A stretch of 64,000 nucleotides of DNA from Chitinimonas koreensis (GTDB lineage Bacteria > Pseudomonadota > Gammaproteobacteria > Burkholderiales > Chitinimonadaceae): positions 5,047,001 through 5,111,000 of the forward strand of contig NZ_CP060704.1 in the NCBI RefSeq assembly GCF_014353015.1, in the 5' to 3' direction. The position numbers were made by a program, and so were the translations under genes. Of the stretch, positions 1 to 8,900 are shown one piece after another (within the stretch, counting starts at the first letter, position 1; each line of letters starts with the position of its first letter). The notes beneath the pieces are model-generated. The model searched no databases. It saw only the letters and a list, made by a program, of their open reading frames with translations, and had not been told where the DNA came from.

Positions 1-158
1 GTGATGTCGAGGAAGGTCAGCTCGTCGGCGCCCTGCTGGTCGTAGCGGCGGGCGATCTCGACCGGGTCGCCGGCGTCGCGCAGGCCGACGAAGTTGACGC
101 CCTTGACCACGCGGCCGGCGGTGACGTCGAGACAGGGGATGATGCGTTTGGCGAGCAT
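1..158 (-). CDS. hisF: HisF, cyclase subunit of imidazole glycerol phosphate synthase (partial)
   Basis: Only the first 52 codons are inside the window; the gene runs off the left edge. The visible N-terminus reads MLAKRIIPCLDVTAGRVVKG, the HisF start with the catalytic Asp of the CLDV motif, followed by GVNFVGLRDAGDP and a DELTFLDIT strand of the TIM barrel. HisF takes ammonia made by HisH and converts PRFAR to imidazole glycerol phosphate and AICAR. It is the last visible gene of the his operon and follows hisA by 34 bases. Confidence 0.93.
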   Translation of the reverse strand, partial: MLAKRIIPCLDVTAGRVVKGVNFVGLRDAGDPVEIARRYDQQGADELTFLDI

Positions 159-192
159 GGGCGCGATCGTGGAATGGAAATGGGGGCCCGGC

Positions 193-930
193 TCAGGCGC
201 TGCGGGCGTCGGCCCGCTGCTGGGCCGCGGCGAAGTCGAGCGTGCCCTGGTAGATCGAGCGGCCGGCGATCACGCCGCCGACGCCCTCGCCGGCCACGTC
301 GCACAGCGCGTCGACGTCGTCCAGGTTGGTCAGCCCGCCCGAGGCGATCACCGGCACCGACAGTTCGCGCGCCAGCTTGACCGTGGCCTCGATGTTGATG
401 CCGCTGAGCATGCCGTCGCGGCCGATGTCGGTGTAGATCACCGATTCGACGCCGTAATCCTCGAAGCGGCGCGCCAGGTCGACCACGTCGTGGCCGGTGA
501 TCTTGCTCCAACCGTCGGTGGCGACCTTGCCGTCGCGCGCGTCGAGGCCGACGATCACCGCGCCCGGAAACGCGTCGCAGGCTTCGTGCAGGAAGCCGGG
601 GTTCTTCACCGCGGCGGTGCCGATGATCACGTAGCGCAGGCCGGCGTCGAGGTAGCGCTCGATGGTGTTGAGGTCGCGGATGCCGCCGCCGAGCTGGACC
701 GGGATCTCGCTGCCGACCACCTCGAGGATGGCGCGCACCGCGTCGAGGTTCTTCGGCTTGCCGGCGAAGGCGCCGTTGAGGTCGACCAGATGCAGCCGCC
801 GGGCGCCGGCCTCCAGCCAGCGCTCGGCCATCTCGGCCGGGTCGCCGAACACGTCGGCGGAGTCCATTTCGCCTTGCTTGAGGCGCACGCACTGGCCGTC
901 TTTGAGGTCGATGGCGGGAATGATGAGCAT
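193..930 (-). CDS. hisA: HisA, phosphoribosylformimino-5-aminoimidazole carboxamide ribotide isomerase
   Basis: 245 aa, the usual length. Catalyses the Amadori rearrangement of ProFAR to PRFAR, the fourth step of histidine synthesis, in the cytoplasm. The start MLIIPAIDLKDGQCVRL carries the catalytic Asp8, and the second catalytic Asp lies in YTDIGRDGMLSG near residue 170; phosphate-binding loops VQLGGGIRD and VIASGGLTN are intact. It lies between hisH (8-base gap) and hisF and is uninterrupted, which argues that the breaks in neighbouring hisH and hisC are not due to decay of the whole operon. Confidence 0.96.
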   Translation of the reverse strand: MLIIPAIDLKDGQCVRLKQGEMDSADVFGDPAEMAERWLEAGARRLHLVDLNGAFAGKPKNLDAVRAILEVVGSEIPVQLGGGIRDLNTIERYLDAGLRYVIIGTAAVKNPGFLHEACDAFPGAVIVGLDARDGKVATDGWSKITGHDVVDLARRFEDYGVESVIYTDIGRDGMLSGINIEATVKLARELSVPVIASGGLTNLDDVDALCDVAGEGVGGVIAGRSIYQGTLDFAAAQQRADARSA

Positions 931-938
931 GATGGGTC

Positions 939-1606
939 TTATCGGGCGGGTTGGACCGTACCATCCCAGGCCGCGAAGTTCGCGAGCAGCCTGAGGCCGG
1001 CCTGGTGGCTTTTTTCGGGGTGGAACTGGGTGGCGAAGATATTAGCGCGGGCCACCGCCACGGTGAAGGCGAAGGGTATTCGCTTTCCCCCGCGACCAGC
1101 GCCGGATCGGGCGTCTGCATGTAGTAGCTGTGGACGAAGTAGAAGCGCGCGCCGTCGGCGATACCCTCCCACAGCGGATGGGCCTGCACCTGGCGCACTT
1201 CGTTCCAGCCCATGTGCGGCACCTTGAGCCGCTCGCCCGCGTCCGAGCGCATGCGCTCGGCCGGGAAGCGCAGCACCTGGCCGGGAAACACGCCGAGCGC
1301 GGCGGTCCGTTCGCCGGCCCCGGCGCCCTCCTCGCTGCTGTCGAACAGCAGCTGGGCGCCGACGCAGATGCCGAGGAAGGGCTTGCCGCGCGCCGCCTCG
1401 AGCACCGCGCCGCGCAGTTCGCGCCGGTCGAGCTCGCGCACGCAGTCGCGCATGGCGCCCTGGCCGGGGAACACCACCTTGTCGGCGCCGGCAATCTCGG
1501 CGGCGTCGCTGGTCAACACGATCCGCGCCTCCGGCGCGACATGCTCGAGCGCGTGGGTGACCGAGCGGAGATTGCCCATGCCGTAGTCGACGACGGCGAT
1601 TTTCAT
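939..1606 (-). CDS. hisH: HisH, glutamine amidotransferase subunit of IGP synthase (reading frame broken by one base)
   Basis: About 222 aa once repaired. The first 180 residues read well: MKIAVVDYGMGNLRSV, the nucleophile elbow FLGICVGAQLLF with the catalytic Cys, and HSYYMQTPD. After GESEYP the frame is lost at a run of three C on the coding strand (1074-1076). The next frame continues with FAFTVAVARANIFATQFHPEKS, which carries the catalytic His-Pro-Glu, and stops at 939. One extra C restores a normal protein. HisH releases ammonia from glutamine and passes it to HisF. The conserved tail in the next frame makes a sequence error more likely than a pseudogene. Confidence 0.9.
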
Positions 1607-1642
1607 GATCGAAGGATTCCTGGCTAGGATCGGACGAATCGC

Positions 1643-2236
1643 TTACGCGGTCAGGGTGCCTTTGGTCGACGGCATTGCCCCGGCGGCGCGCTCGTCGACC
1701 TCCACCGCCATGCGCAGCGCGCGGCCGAAGGCCTTGAAGATGGTCTCGGCCTGGTGGTGGGCGTTGCTGCCCTTCAGGTTGTCGATGTGCAGGGTGACCA
1801 TGCCGTGGTTGACGAAACCGTGGAAGAACTCGCTGAACAGGTCGACATCGAACTGGCCGATGCTGGCGCGCGTGTATTCGACGCCGTAGCTCAGGCCCGG
1901 CCGGCCCGACAGGTCGATCACCACCCGGCTCAGCGCCTCGTCGAGCGGCACGTAGCTGTGGCCGTAGCGGCGGATGCCCTTCTTGTCGCCGACCGCGCGG
2001 GCCAGTGCCTGGCCCAGCGTGATGCCGATGTCCTCGACCGTATGGTGGGCATCGATGTGCAGGTCGCCGCGGGCATGGATGTCGAGGTCGATCAGGCCGT
2101 GGCGCGCCACCTGGTCGAGCATGTGTTCGAGGAAGGGCACGCCGGTATCGAAGCGGCCTTTGCCGCTGCCGTCGAGATTGATCTCGACGGTGATCTGGGT
2201 TTCCAGCGTGTTGCGGGTGACGGTGGCTAGTCGCAT
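1643..2236 (-). CDS. hisB: HisB, imidazoleglycerol-phosphate dehydratase
   Basis: 197 aa, the monofunctional dehydratase without the N-terminal phosphatase domain found in enterobacterial HisB, so histidinol phosphatase must be encoded elsewhere. The metal-binding His clusters are present: FLEHMLDQVARHG, IDAHHTVEDIGITLG near residue 65, HGFVNHG, and SNAHHQAETIFKAFGRALR near residue 165. It removes water from IGP to give imidazole acetol phosphate using a di-manganese centre. Lies between hisC (61-base gap) and hisH (36-base gap). Confidence 0.96.
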   Translation of the reverse strand: MRLATVTRNTLETQITVEINLDGSGKGRFDTGVPFLEHMLDQVARHGLIDLDIHARGDLHIDAHHTVEDIGITLGQALARAVGDKKGIRRYGHSYVPLDEALSRVVIDLSGRPGLSYGVEYTRASIGQFDVDLFSEFFHGFVNHGMVTLHIDNLKGSNAHHQAETIFKAFGRALRMAVEVDERAAGAMPSTKGTLTA

Positions 2237-2297
2237 GGCTTGGGGCTTTCGAGTCCCGGCGGTCGGCGCGCACCCGCGCTCGAGCCGGCGGGGCGGT

Positions 2298-3361
2298 TTA
2301 CAGGCAGTCGGGCAGGGCCGCGATCACGCGGTCGTTCTCGGCGGGCGTGCCGACGGTGAAGCGCAGGCAATGATTCAACAGCGGATGGCCGCCGTGCAAG
2401 CTCTTGATCAGCACGCCGGCGGCCTTGAGCGCAGCGAAGGCGCGCGGCGCGTCGGGCAGGCGGGCGAGCACGAAATTGGCCTCGGAGGCGAAGGCGGTCA
2501 CGCCGGGCAGCGCTGCCAGCGCGGCGTGCAGGCGGGCGCGCTCCTGCCGCAGCACGGCGGCCTGGGCCTCGAACACCGCCAGGTGATCGAGCGCGAACAG
2601 CGCGGCGGCCTGGGTCAGCACGTTGACATTGTATGGCGGCCGCACCTTGTCGAGCTCGGCGATCCAGTCGGCCGGCCCGGCCGCGTAGCCGAGCCGGATG
2701 CCGGCCAGGCCGAGCTTGGACAGCGTGCGCATCACCAAGAGGCGCGGATGGGTGCCGGCCAGGTCCATGAAGCTGTCCTCGGCGAAGGCGGTATAGGCCT
2801 CGTCGACCACCACCAGACCGGGCGCGGCGTCGAGCACCGCCTTGACCTCGTCGCGCGCGAAGCGCGGGCCGGTCGGGTTGTTCGGATAGGCCAGGAACAC
2901 CACCGCCGGCCGGTGCGCGTCGATCGCCGCCAGCATCGCCGGCGTGTCGAGCGAGAAATCGGGCCGCAGCGGCACGCCGACGTAGTTCAGCCGGCTGAAC
3001 ACCGCGTTCATGCGGTACATCACGAACGACGGCTCGGCCGCCAGCAGCGTGGCGCCCGGCCGCGCCAGCGCCTGGCAGACCAGGGTGATGATCTCGTCCG
3101 AGCCGTTGCCCAACAGCAGCGCGGCGGCGTCGGGGATCGCGAAGGCGGCCCGCAGCCGCTGCGGCAATTCGCCGCCGTGCGGATCGGGATAGCGGTTCAG
3201 CGCGGCGGCGGCCAGCCGCTGGCCGAGCTCGGCGCGCAGCGCCTCGGGCAGCGGGAACGGGTTTTCCATCGCGTCGAGCTTCACCAGGCCACGCGCGTCG
3301 GCGACGTGGTAGGCGGCCAGGGCGGCGATCTCGGGCGGACGTGGTCTTGGGCGGTGCTCAT
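2298..3361 (-). CDS. hisC: HisC, histidinol-phosphate aminotransferase (N-terminus broken by one base)
   Basis: PLP-dependent fold-type I aminotransferase that converts imidazole acetol phosphate to histidinol phosphate. The uninterrupted frame (2298-3284) would start at a GTG inside VKLDAMENPFPLP, which is too far into the fold. An ATG at 3361 opens MSTAQDHVRP and loses frame at 3333-3335 (GGG on the plus strand); the next frame supplies EIAALAAYHVADARGLVKLD, so one base is missing and the true product is about 354 aa. The PLP lysine is in RTLSKLGLAGIRLGY, with NPNNPTG-type and VVDEAYTAF motifs intact. Confidence 0.92.
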
Positions 3362-3429
3362 AAGCCGATCGATGCGGTTGCCGGCCTTGCCGGCCGGTCG
3401 GGGTAGATGGGTAGCGCCGGCGTGCCGGC

Positions 3430-4722
3430 TCAGTCGTTCAGCCGGTACTCGGCCGAGCGCGCATGCGCCGGCAGCCCTTCGCCGTGCGCCAGCGTGCTGG
3501 CGATGCGGCCGAGCGTCTGCGCGCCGGCCTCGGACACGTAGATCAGGCTCGAACGCTTCTGGAAATCGTAGACCCCGAGCGGGCTGGCGAAGCGCGCGGT
3601 GCGCGAGGTCGGCAGCACGTGGTTGGGGCCGGCGCAGTAGTCGCCGAGCGCCTCGGAGGCGAAGCGGCCCATGAAGATCGCGCCGGCGTGGCGGATCTTC
3701 GGCTGCAGCGCCCACGGCTCGGCCACCGACAATTCGAGGTGCTCGGGCGCGATCCGGTTGGCGATCGCGGCGGCTTCGTCGAGGTCGCGCACTTCGATCA
3801 GCGCCCCGCGGTTGGCCAGGCTGGCCGCGATGATGTCGCGCCGCGGCATGGCCGGCAGCAGCCGCTCGATGCTGGCCGCCACCCGGCCGAGGTAGCCGGC
3901 GTCGGGGCACAGCAGGATCGACTGGGCGATCTCGTCGTGCTCGGCCTGGCTGAACAGGTCCATCGCGATCCAGTCCGGATCGGTGCCGCCGTCGCAGATC
4001 ACCAGGATCTCGGACGGGCCGGCCACCATGTCGATGCCGACCACGCCGAACACCGCGCGCTTGGCAGCGGCGACGTACTGGTTGCCCGGGCCGGTGATCT
4101 TGTCGACCTGGGCGATGGTGGCGGTGCCGTAGGCCAGCGCGGCCACCGCCTGGGCGCCGCCGATGGTGTAGACGCGGTCGACGCCGGCGACGTGGGCGGC
4201 CGCCAGCACCAGGTCGTTGCGCTCGCCGCGCGGGGTCGGCACCACCATCGCGATCTCGCCGACGCCGGCCACCTTGGCCGGGATCGCATTCATCAGCACC
4301 GAGCTCGGATAACTGGCCTTGCCGCCGGGCACGTAGAGGCCGACCCGGTCGAGCGGCGTGACCGCCTGGCCGAGCACCGTGCCGTCGTCCTCGCAGTATT
4401 GCCAGCTGGGTTGCAGCTGCTTTTCGTGGTAGCGACGCACGCGCTCGGCGGCCGCTTCGAGCGCTTCGCACCGCTCGGCCGGCAGGCGCCGGTAGGCCGC
4501 TTCGAGCGCCTCGCCGTCGAGCGTCAGATCCGCCATCGACGCCGCGGCGACGCCGTCGAAACACGCGGTGTAGTCGACCAGCGCCTCGTCGCCGCGCTGT
4601 TTCACGTCGGCCAGGATGCGCGCGACGGCGGCGTCGACCTCGGGGTTCTGCGCGGTCTCGAATGCCAGCAGCGCATCGAGCTGGGCCTGGAAATCGGCTT
4701 GGGTGGTGGTGAGGCGTCTCAT
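3430..4722 (-). CDS. hisD: HisD, histidinol dehydrogenase
   Basis: 430 aa, full length and uninterrupted. Zinc- and NAD-dependent enzyme for the last two oxidations, from L-histidinol to L-histidine. Visible signatures include VGLYVPGGKASYPSSVLMN near residue 125, the GGAQAVAALAYGT and GPGNQYVAAAKR nucleotide-binding region, DMVAGPSEILVI, the zinc and catalytic residues in FSQAEHDEIAQS, IAPEHLEL, and GPNHVLPTS. Lies between hisG (84-base gap) and hisC (68-base gap). Confidence 0.97.
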   Translation of the reverse strand: MRRLTTTQADFQAQLDALLAFETAQNPEVDAAVARILADVKQRGDEALVDYTACFDGVAAASMADLTLDGEALEAAYRRLPAERCEALEAAAERVRRYHEKQLQPSWQYCEDDGTVLGQAVTPLDRVGLYVPGGKASYPSSVLMNAIPAKVAGVGEIAMVVPTPRGERNDLVLAAAHVAGVDRVYTIGGAQAVAALAYGTATIAQVDKITGPGNQYVAAAKRAVFGVVGIDMVAGPSEILVICDGGTDPDWIAMDLFSQAEHDEIAQSILLCPDAGYLGRVAASIERLLPAMPRRDIIAASLANRGALIEVRDLDEAAAIANRIAPEHLELSVAEPWALQPKIRHAGAIFMGRFASEALGDYCAGPNHVLPTSRTARFASPLGVYDFQKRSSLIYVSEAGAQTLGRIASTLAHGEGLPAHARSAEYRLND

Positions 4723-4806
4723 ACGGGTCGGACTCTTCTCAGTCTCTGGTCGCCGGGCTCGGCCCGGCGTGCGTGGAACACGGGCGGGCCGGCGTGCGGA
4801 CCCGCG

Positions 4807-5475
4807 TCAGGAATGGACGGCGTGGTGGTGGCCGGCCGGCGCTTCGCCGACGGAGGCGAACGCGTCGATGATCGGCTGCAGGCCGGCACGCTTGAGCTTG
4901 AGCGCGGCCTGGTTGACCACCAGCCGCGAGCTGACGTCGAGCACGTGCTCGACCGCCACCAGCTGGTTGGCCTTGAGCGTGCCGCCGGTGCTGACCAGGT
5001 CGACGATGGCATCGGCCAGGCCGACCAGCGGCGCCAGTTCCATCGAACCATAGAGCTTGATCAGGTCGACGTGCACGCCCTTGCGGGCGAAGTGCTCGCG
5101 CGCCGACTCGACGTACTTGGTGGCGACGCGCAGCCGCGCGCCCGACTTGACCGCCGCCGGGTAGTCGAAGCCCTCGCGCACCGCCACCATCAGCCGGCAA
5201 CGGGCGATGGCGAGGTCGAGCGGCTGGTAGAGCCCGGCGCCGCCGTGCTCGAGCAGCACGTCGTAGCCGGCGATGCCGAGATCGGCCGCACCGTATTGGA
5301 CATAGGTCGGCACGTCGGTCGCGCGCACGATCACCAGCCGCACGTCGGCGCGGTTGGTATCGAGGATCAGCTTGCGCGAGCGTTCCGGATCCTCGGCCGG
5401 CTCGATGCCGGCCGCCGCGAGCAGCGGGACGGTCTCTTCGAAGATGCGGCCTTTGGACAGAGCGATGGTGAGCAT
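4807..5475 (-). CDS. hisG: HisG, ATP phosphoribosyltransferase catalytic subunit, short form
   Basis: 222 aa. Joins ATP and PRPP, the first committed and feedback-regulated step of histidine synthesis. The start MLTIALSKGRIFEETVPLL at 5475 matches the family; an upstream in-frame codon at 5538 only adds a non-conserved leader. The PRPP-binding region LADAIVDLVSTGGTLKANQL lies near residue 150. The C-terminal regulatory ACT-like domain of the long form is absent: the protein ends soon after PIIDAFASVGE. Short-form HisG needs the partner HisZ for activity and regulation; no hisZ is in this window. First gene of the operon. Confidence 0.95.
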   Translation of the reverse strand: MLTIALSKGRIFEETVPLLAAAGIEPAEDPERSRKLILDTNRADVRLVIVRATDVPTYVQYGAADLGIAGYDVLLEHGGAGLYQPLDLAIARCRLMVAVREGFDYPAAVKSGARLRVATKYVESAREHFARKGVHVDLIKLYGSMELAPLVGLADAIVDLVSTGGTLKANQLVAVEHVLDVSSRLVVNQAALKLKRAGLQPIIDAFASVGEAPAGHHHAVHS

Positions 5476-5535
5476 GGTGGGGCGACGAACGGCGGGAGGA
5501 AGGATTATGCCGGCCCGGCGCAGCGCTGGCGAGCG

Positions 5536-5613
5536 CAACTTGTCTACCGAGCATATGACGCGAAATTATTTATCCATCAAATGCTTAGACATCACAAGCC
5601 GACAACTTGTCTA
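5536..5613 (-). promoter_or_regulatory. candidate his operon promoter flanked by two operator-like repeats
   Basis: The AT-rich stretch upstream of hisG reads, on the minus strand, TTGTGA (5592-5597), a 19-base spacer and TAAATA (5567-5572). The spacer is longer than ideal. It is bracketed by two direct copies of CAACTTGTCTA (plus strand, 5536-5546 and 5603-5613); the outer copy is part of the palindrome GACAACTTGTC. Copies 67 bases apart around a promoter suggest a repressor or activator pair, but no regulator can be named. Confidence 0.35.
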
Positions 5614-5985
5614 TTCAATTCCACCATTCCACCCAACCTGGCAGGTCGGCCAGCCTGCCCAATCCGGCCATCTGCCGCCTTGCGCCGGGAATAAGGAAAG
5701 CGCCAACGGATCATGGACTTGGCCAATCCTGGCGCCCTGTTGCATCTATGCCGACAGCAAAGAATATTTTTTAACATTCAATTGCGCAGCATGGAGCCGG
5801 CCATTTACTTTGAGGGTCGCAGGCCCAACCCAAGGCAGCGGGATCGGCATGTCAATGTAGGTTTTCCCAGGCACGGCGACCGGCCTCTACCTGTCCGAAC
5901 TTCCCGGAATTACCCGTTCCGAGCGACACAGGATCTTGATCCGTGCCGTTCTACATCCGTTCGTTTTTGCGAGGTTTATTGGCAC
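5614..5985. other. divergent intergenic region between hisG and the adhesin gene
   Basis: No convincing gene. A 61-codon open frame on the minus strand (5592-5777) has no family resemblance and no clear ribosome site. Base composition is more AT-rich than the surrounding genes. A weak plus-strand promoter candidate is TTGCAT (5740-5745), 17 bases, AATATT (5763-5768), which would leave a long 5' leader before the adhesin start at 5986; a GAGG ribosome site sits about 12 bases before that ATG. Confidence 0.4.
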
Positions 5986-8900
5986 ATGAACAAGATCTAC
6001 AGCACGGTCTGGAGCAAGGCGGCGGGAGCGCTGGTCGTGGCTTCCGAACTGGCCAAGAGTAGCGGCAAGGGTCGCAGCCGCGGCGCCCGGATGCTCGTCA
6101 CCGCCTCCGTCATCGGCGTCACCCTGCCTGCGCTGGCCGCCGAATCCGCCTGCGTGACCGCGCCGGGGCAGGCTGCCGCAACCGTCGGGACGAGCGTACA
6201 AGGTCGCTGCGTTAACGTGAACACAAGCAATCGCCGAATCGGTCCGCAGTCGGACGACACGGCCGCTGCCGCGCCGGCGACCACCCGAGCCGGCCTGATC
6301 CGCCCGATGGCCGCCCCGCCGACCCGGTCTACGTCGCCGTCGACGGCGCCGGCGACGGCAGCGACAACGCCCAGGCCGGCGGCCTCGGCGCCGCCGCGGT
6401 CGGCGCCAATGCCAACGCCGCCGGCGAAGTCGCCGTAGCGATCGGCAAGAACAGCGCGGCTTCGGCCAACAACACCGTGGCGGTCGGCGGCGACAGCGTG
6501 GCGGCCGGCCTCGGCGCCACCGCGGTCGGCAACTACAGCATGGGCTACGGCGACGCCAGCGTGGCGGTCGGCCAGGGCGCGATGAGCTTCGGTCTCGGCG
6601 ACACGGCGCTCGGCGCCTCGGCCTATGCCGAGAGCGCGAACGGCGCGGCCAGCGCGATCGGCGCCCTCAGCGAAGCGACCGCCGACGGCGCCACCGCGCT
6701 CGGCGCCGGCGCGGTGGCCCGCGGCGCCGGCAGCCTGTCGGCCGGCCGCGGCGCGGCCTCGGTCGGCGAGGCCAGCGTGGCGCTCGGCGCCTACAGCGTG
6801 GCGGTGCCGCTGGACAGCGTGGCGATCGGTCACAACGCGATCGCCAACGCCGAGAACAGCGTGGCGCTCGGCGCCTACTCCTACACCGATCGGCCCAACG
6901 CGGTCTCGGTCGGCGACGTCGAATACGGCCTGACCCGCCAGATCACCAGCGTGGAGGCCGGCACCGAAGACACCGACGCGGTCAACGTCGGCCAGCTCAA
7001 TACCACCATCGCCGAAGCCGGCAAGCACTTCCAGGCATCGGGCAGCGCCGACAGCGACGCCGGCGCCTACGTCGAGGGCGACAACGCCACCGCCGCCGGC
7101 GAAGCCACCAATGCCATCGGCTACGGTGCCACCGCCTTCGGCAGCGGCGCCAACGCCTACGGCGACAACACCACCGCGGTCGGCTTCAACGCCGTCGCCT
7201 CGGGCCTGAACAGCTCGGCCTTCGGCAACAATGCCCAGGCCACCGGCGCAAGCAGCGCCGCCTTCGGCAACAACGCCCTGGCCGCTGGCCCGGGCAGCGT
7301 GGCGGTCGGCGGCACCGCGCTGGACGAGAACGGCGACCCGCTGATCAACGTCGACGGTGCCCCGGTCGAGGCCGGCGCGACCACCGCCAGCGTCGGCGGC
7401 ACGGCGCTGGGCGCCAGCGCCCAGGCCAACGGTTTCGCCGCCACCGCGGTCGGCGTCGGCGCCTATGCCGGCGGCGCGCAGTCGCTGGCGGCCGGCGCGG
7501 TCGCCAACGCGATCGGCGACTACTCGATCGCGCTGGGCACCACCAGCACCGCGCTCGGCGCCGGCAGCATCGCGCTGGGCGTCGACAGCTATGCGGCGGA
7601 CACCGCCATCGCCGGTGTCGCCATCGGTGCGAAATCCGCCGCCTTCGGCCCGAACGGCGTCGCGCTGGGCTACTACAGCACGGCCGGCGGCGCCGGTTCG
7701 GTCGCGATCGGCGGCAGCATGGCCTGCCCGCCCGACCTGATCTGCATCGAGCAGAACACGGCCGCCTGGGGCCTGAACAGCGTCGCGGTCGGCCCGGGCG
7801 CGCAGGCCCAGGCCGATACCAGCACCGCGCTGGGTTCCGGCACCCAGGCCGGCGGCGTCGACTCCACCGCCATCGGCTCGCAGGCACGCGCCTGGTCGGA
7901 CAACTCGCTGGCGCTGGGCGCCAATACCGTGGCGACCGCCGACAATTCGGTCGCGTTGGGCAACCGCTCGACGGCCGAACGCGCCGACACGGTGTCGGTC
8001 GGCAGCGCCGGCGCCGAGCGCCAGATCACCAACGTCGCCGACGGCACCGAGGCGACCGACGCGGTCAACCTCAGCCAGCTCGAAGCGACCGTGACCGCGG
8101 CCAACAAGCTGTTCCAGGGCACCGGCAGCGCCGACAGCGACGCCGGCGCCTATGCCGAAGGCGACAACGCCACCGCCGCCGGCGAGGCCAGCAACGCAAT
8201 CGGCAACGGCGCCAGCGCCTTCGGCAGCGGCACCTTCGCCTACGGCGAGAACGCCAGCGCCACCGGCTTCAACGCGCTGGCCCAGGCTGCCGGCGCCACC
8301 GCCAGCGGCAGCTACGCCCAGGCGACCGGCATCAACAGCGTCGCCAGCGGCACCGAGAGCGCAGCGTCGGGCGAATCGGCCACCGCGGTCGGTGGCGCCT
8401 TCCTCGAGTACGGCGAAGACGGCATCACCGTGATCGCCAGCCACGCCACCCAGGCGACCGGTTTCGCCGCCAGCGCCTTCGGCGCCGGCGCCATCGCCGC
8501 CGGCAACGTCAGCACCGCGCTCGGCACGGGCAGCCAGGCCAACGGCAGCGGCACCGTCGCCCTCGGCGCCTTCAGCCAGGCCAACGGCGCCTACAGCGTC
8601 GCCATCGGGCCGCAATCGATCTCCAACGCGCCGTTCAGCATGGCGGCCGGCGCCTTCAGCCAAGCCGACGGCTGGGAAAGCACCGCGGTCGGTACCGGCG
8701 CCTACGCCAAGGACTGGTGGGCCACCGCCTACGGCGCCGGCACCGTGGCCGGCTACTCCAGCACGGCGATCGGTACCTATGCCAAGGCCGAGGGCGACAT
8801 CTCGGTCGCGGTCGGCCAGAACGCCAAGGTGATGGACTGGCTCAACCAGAACGAAGGCTGGGTCGCCCAGGGCACCGCCGTCGGCACCGAGGCCGGCGCC

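Noticed and set aside
5592..5777. 61-codon frame upstream of hisG
   Set aside because: No family similarity, no clear ribosome site, and it runs through the promoter-like region of the his operon.
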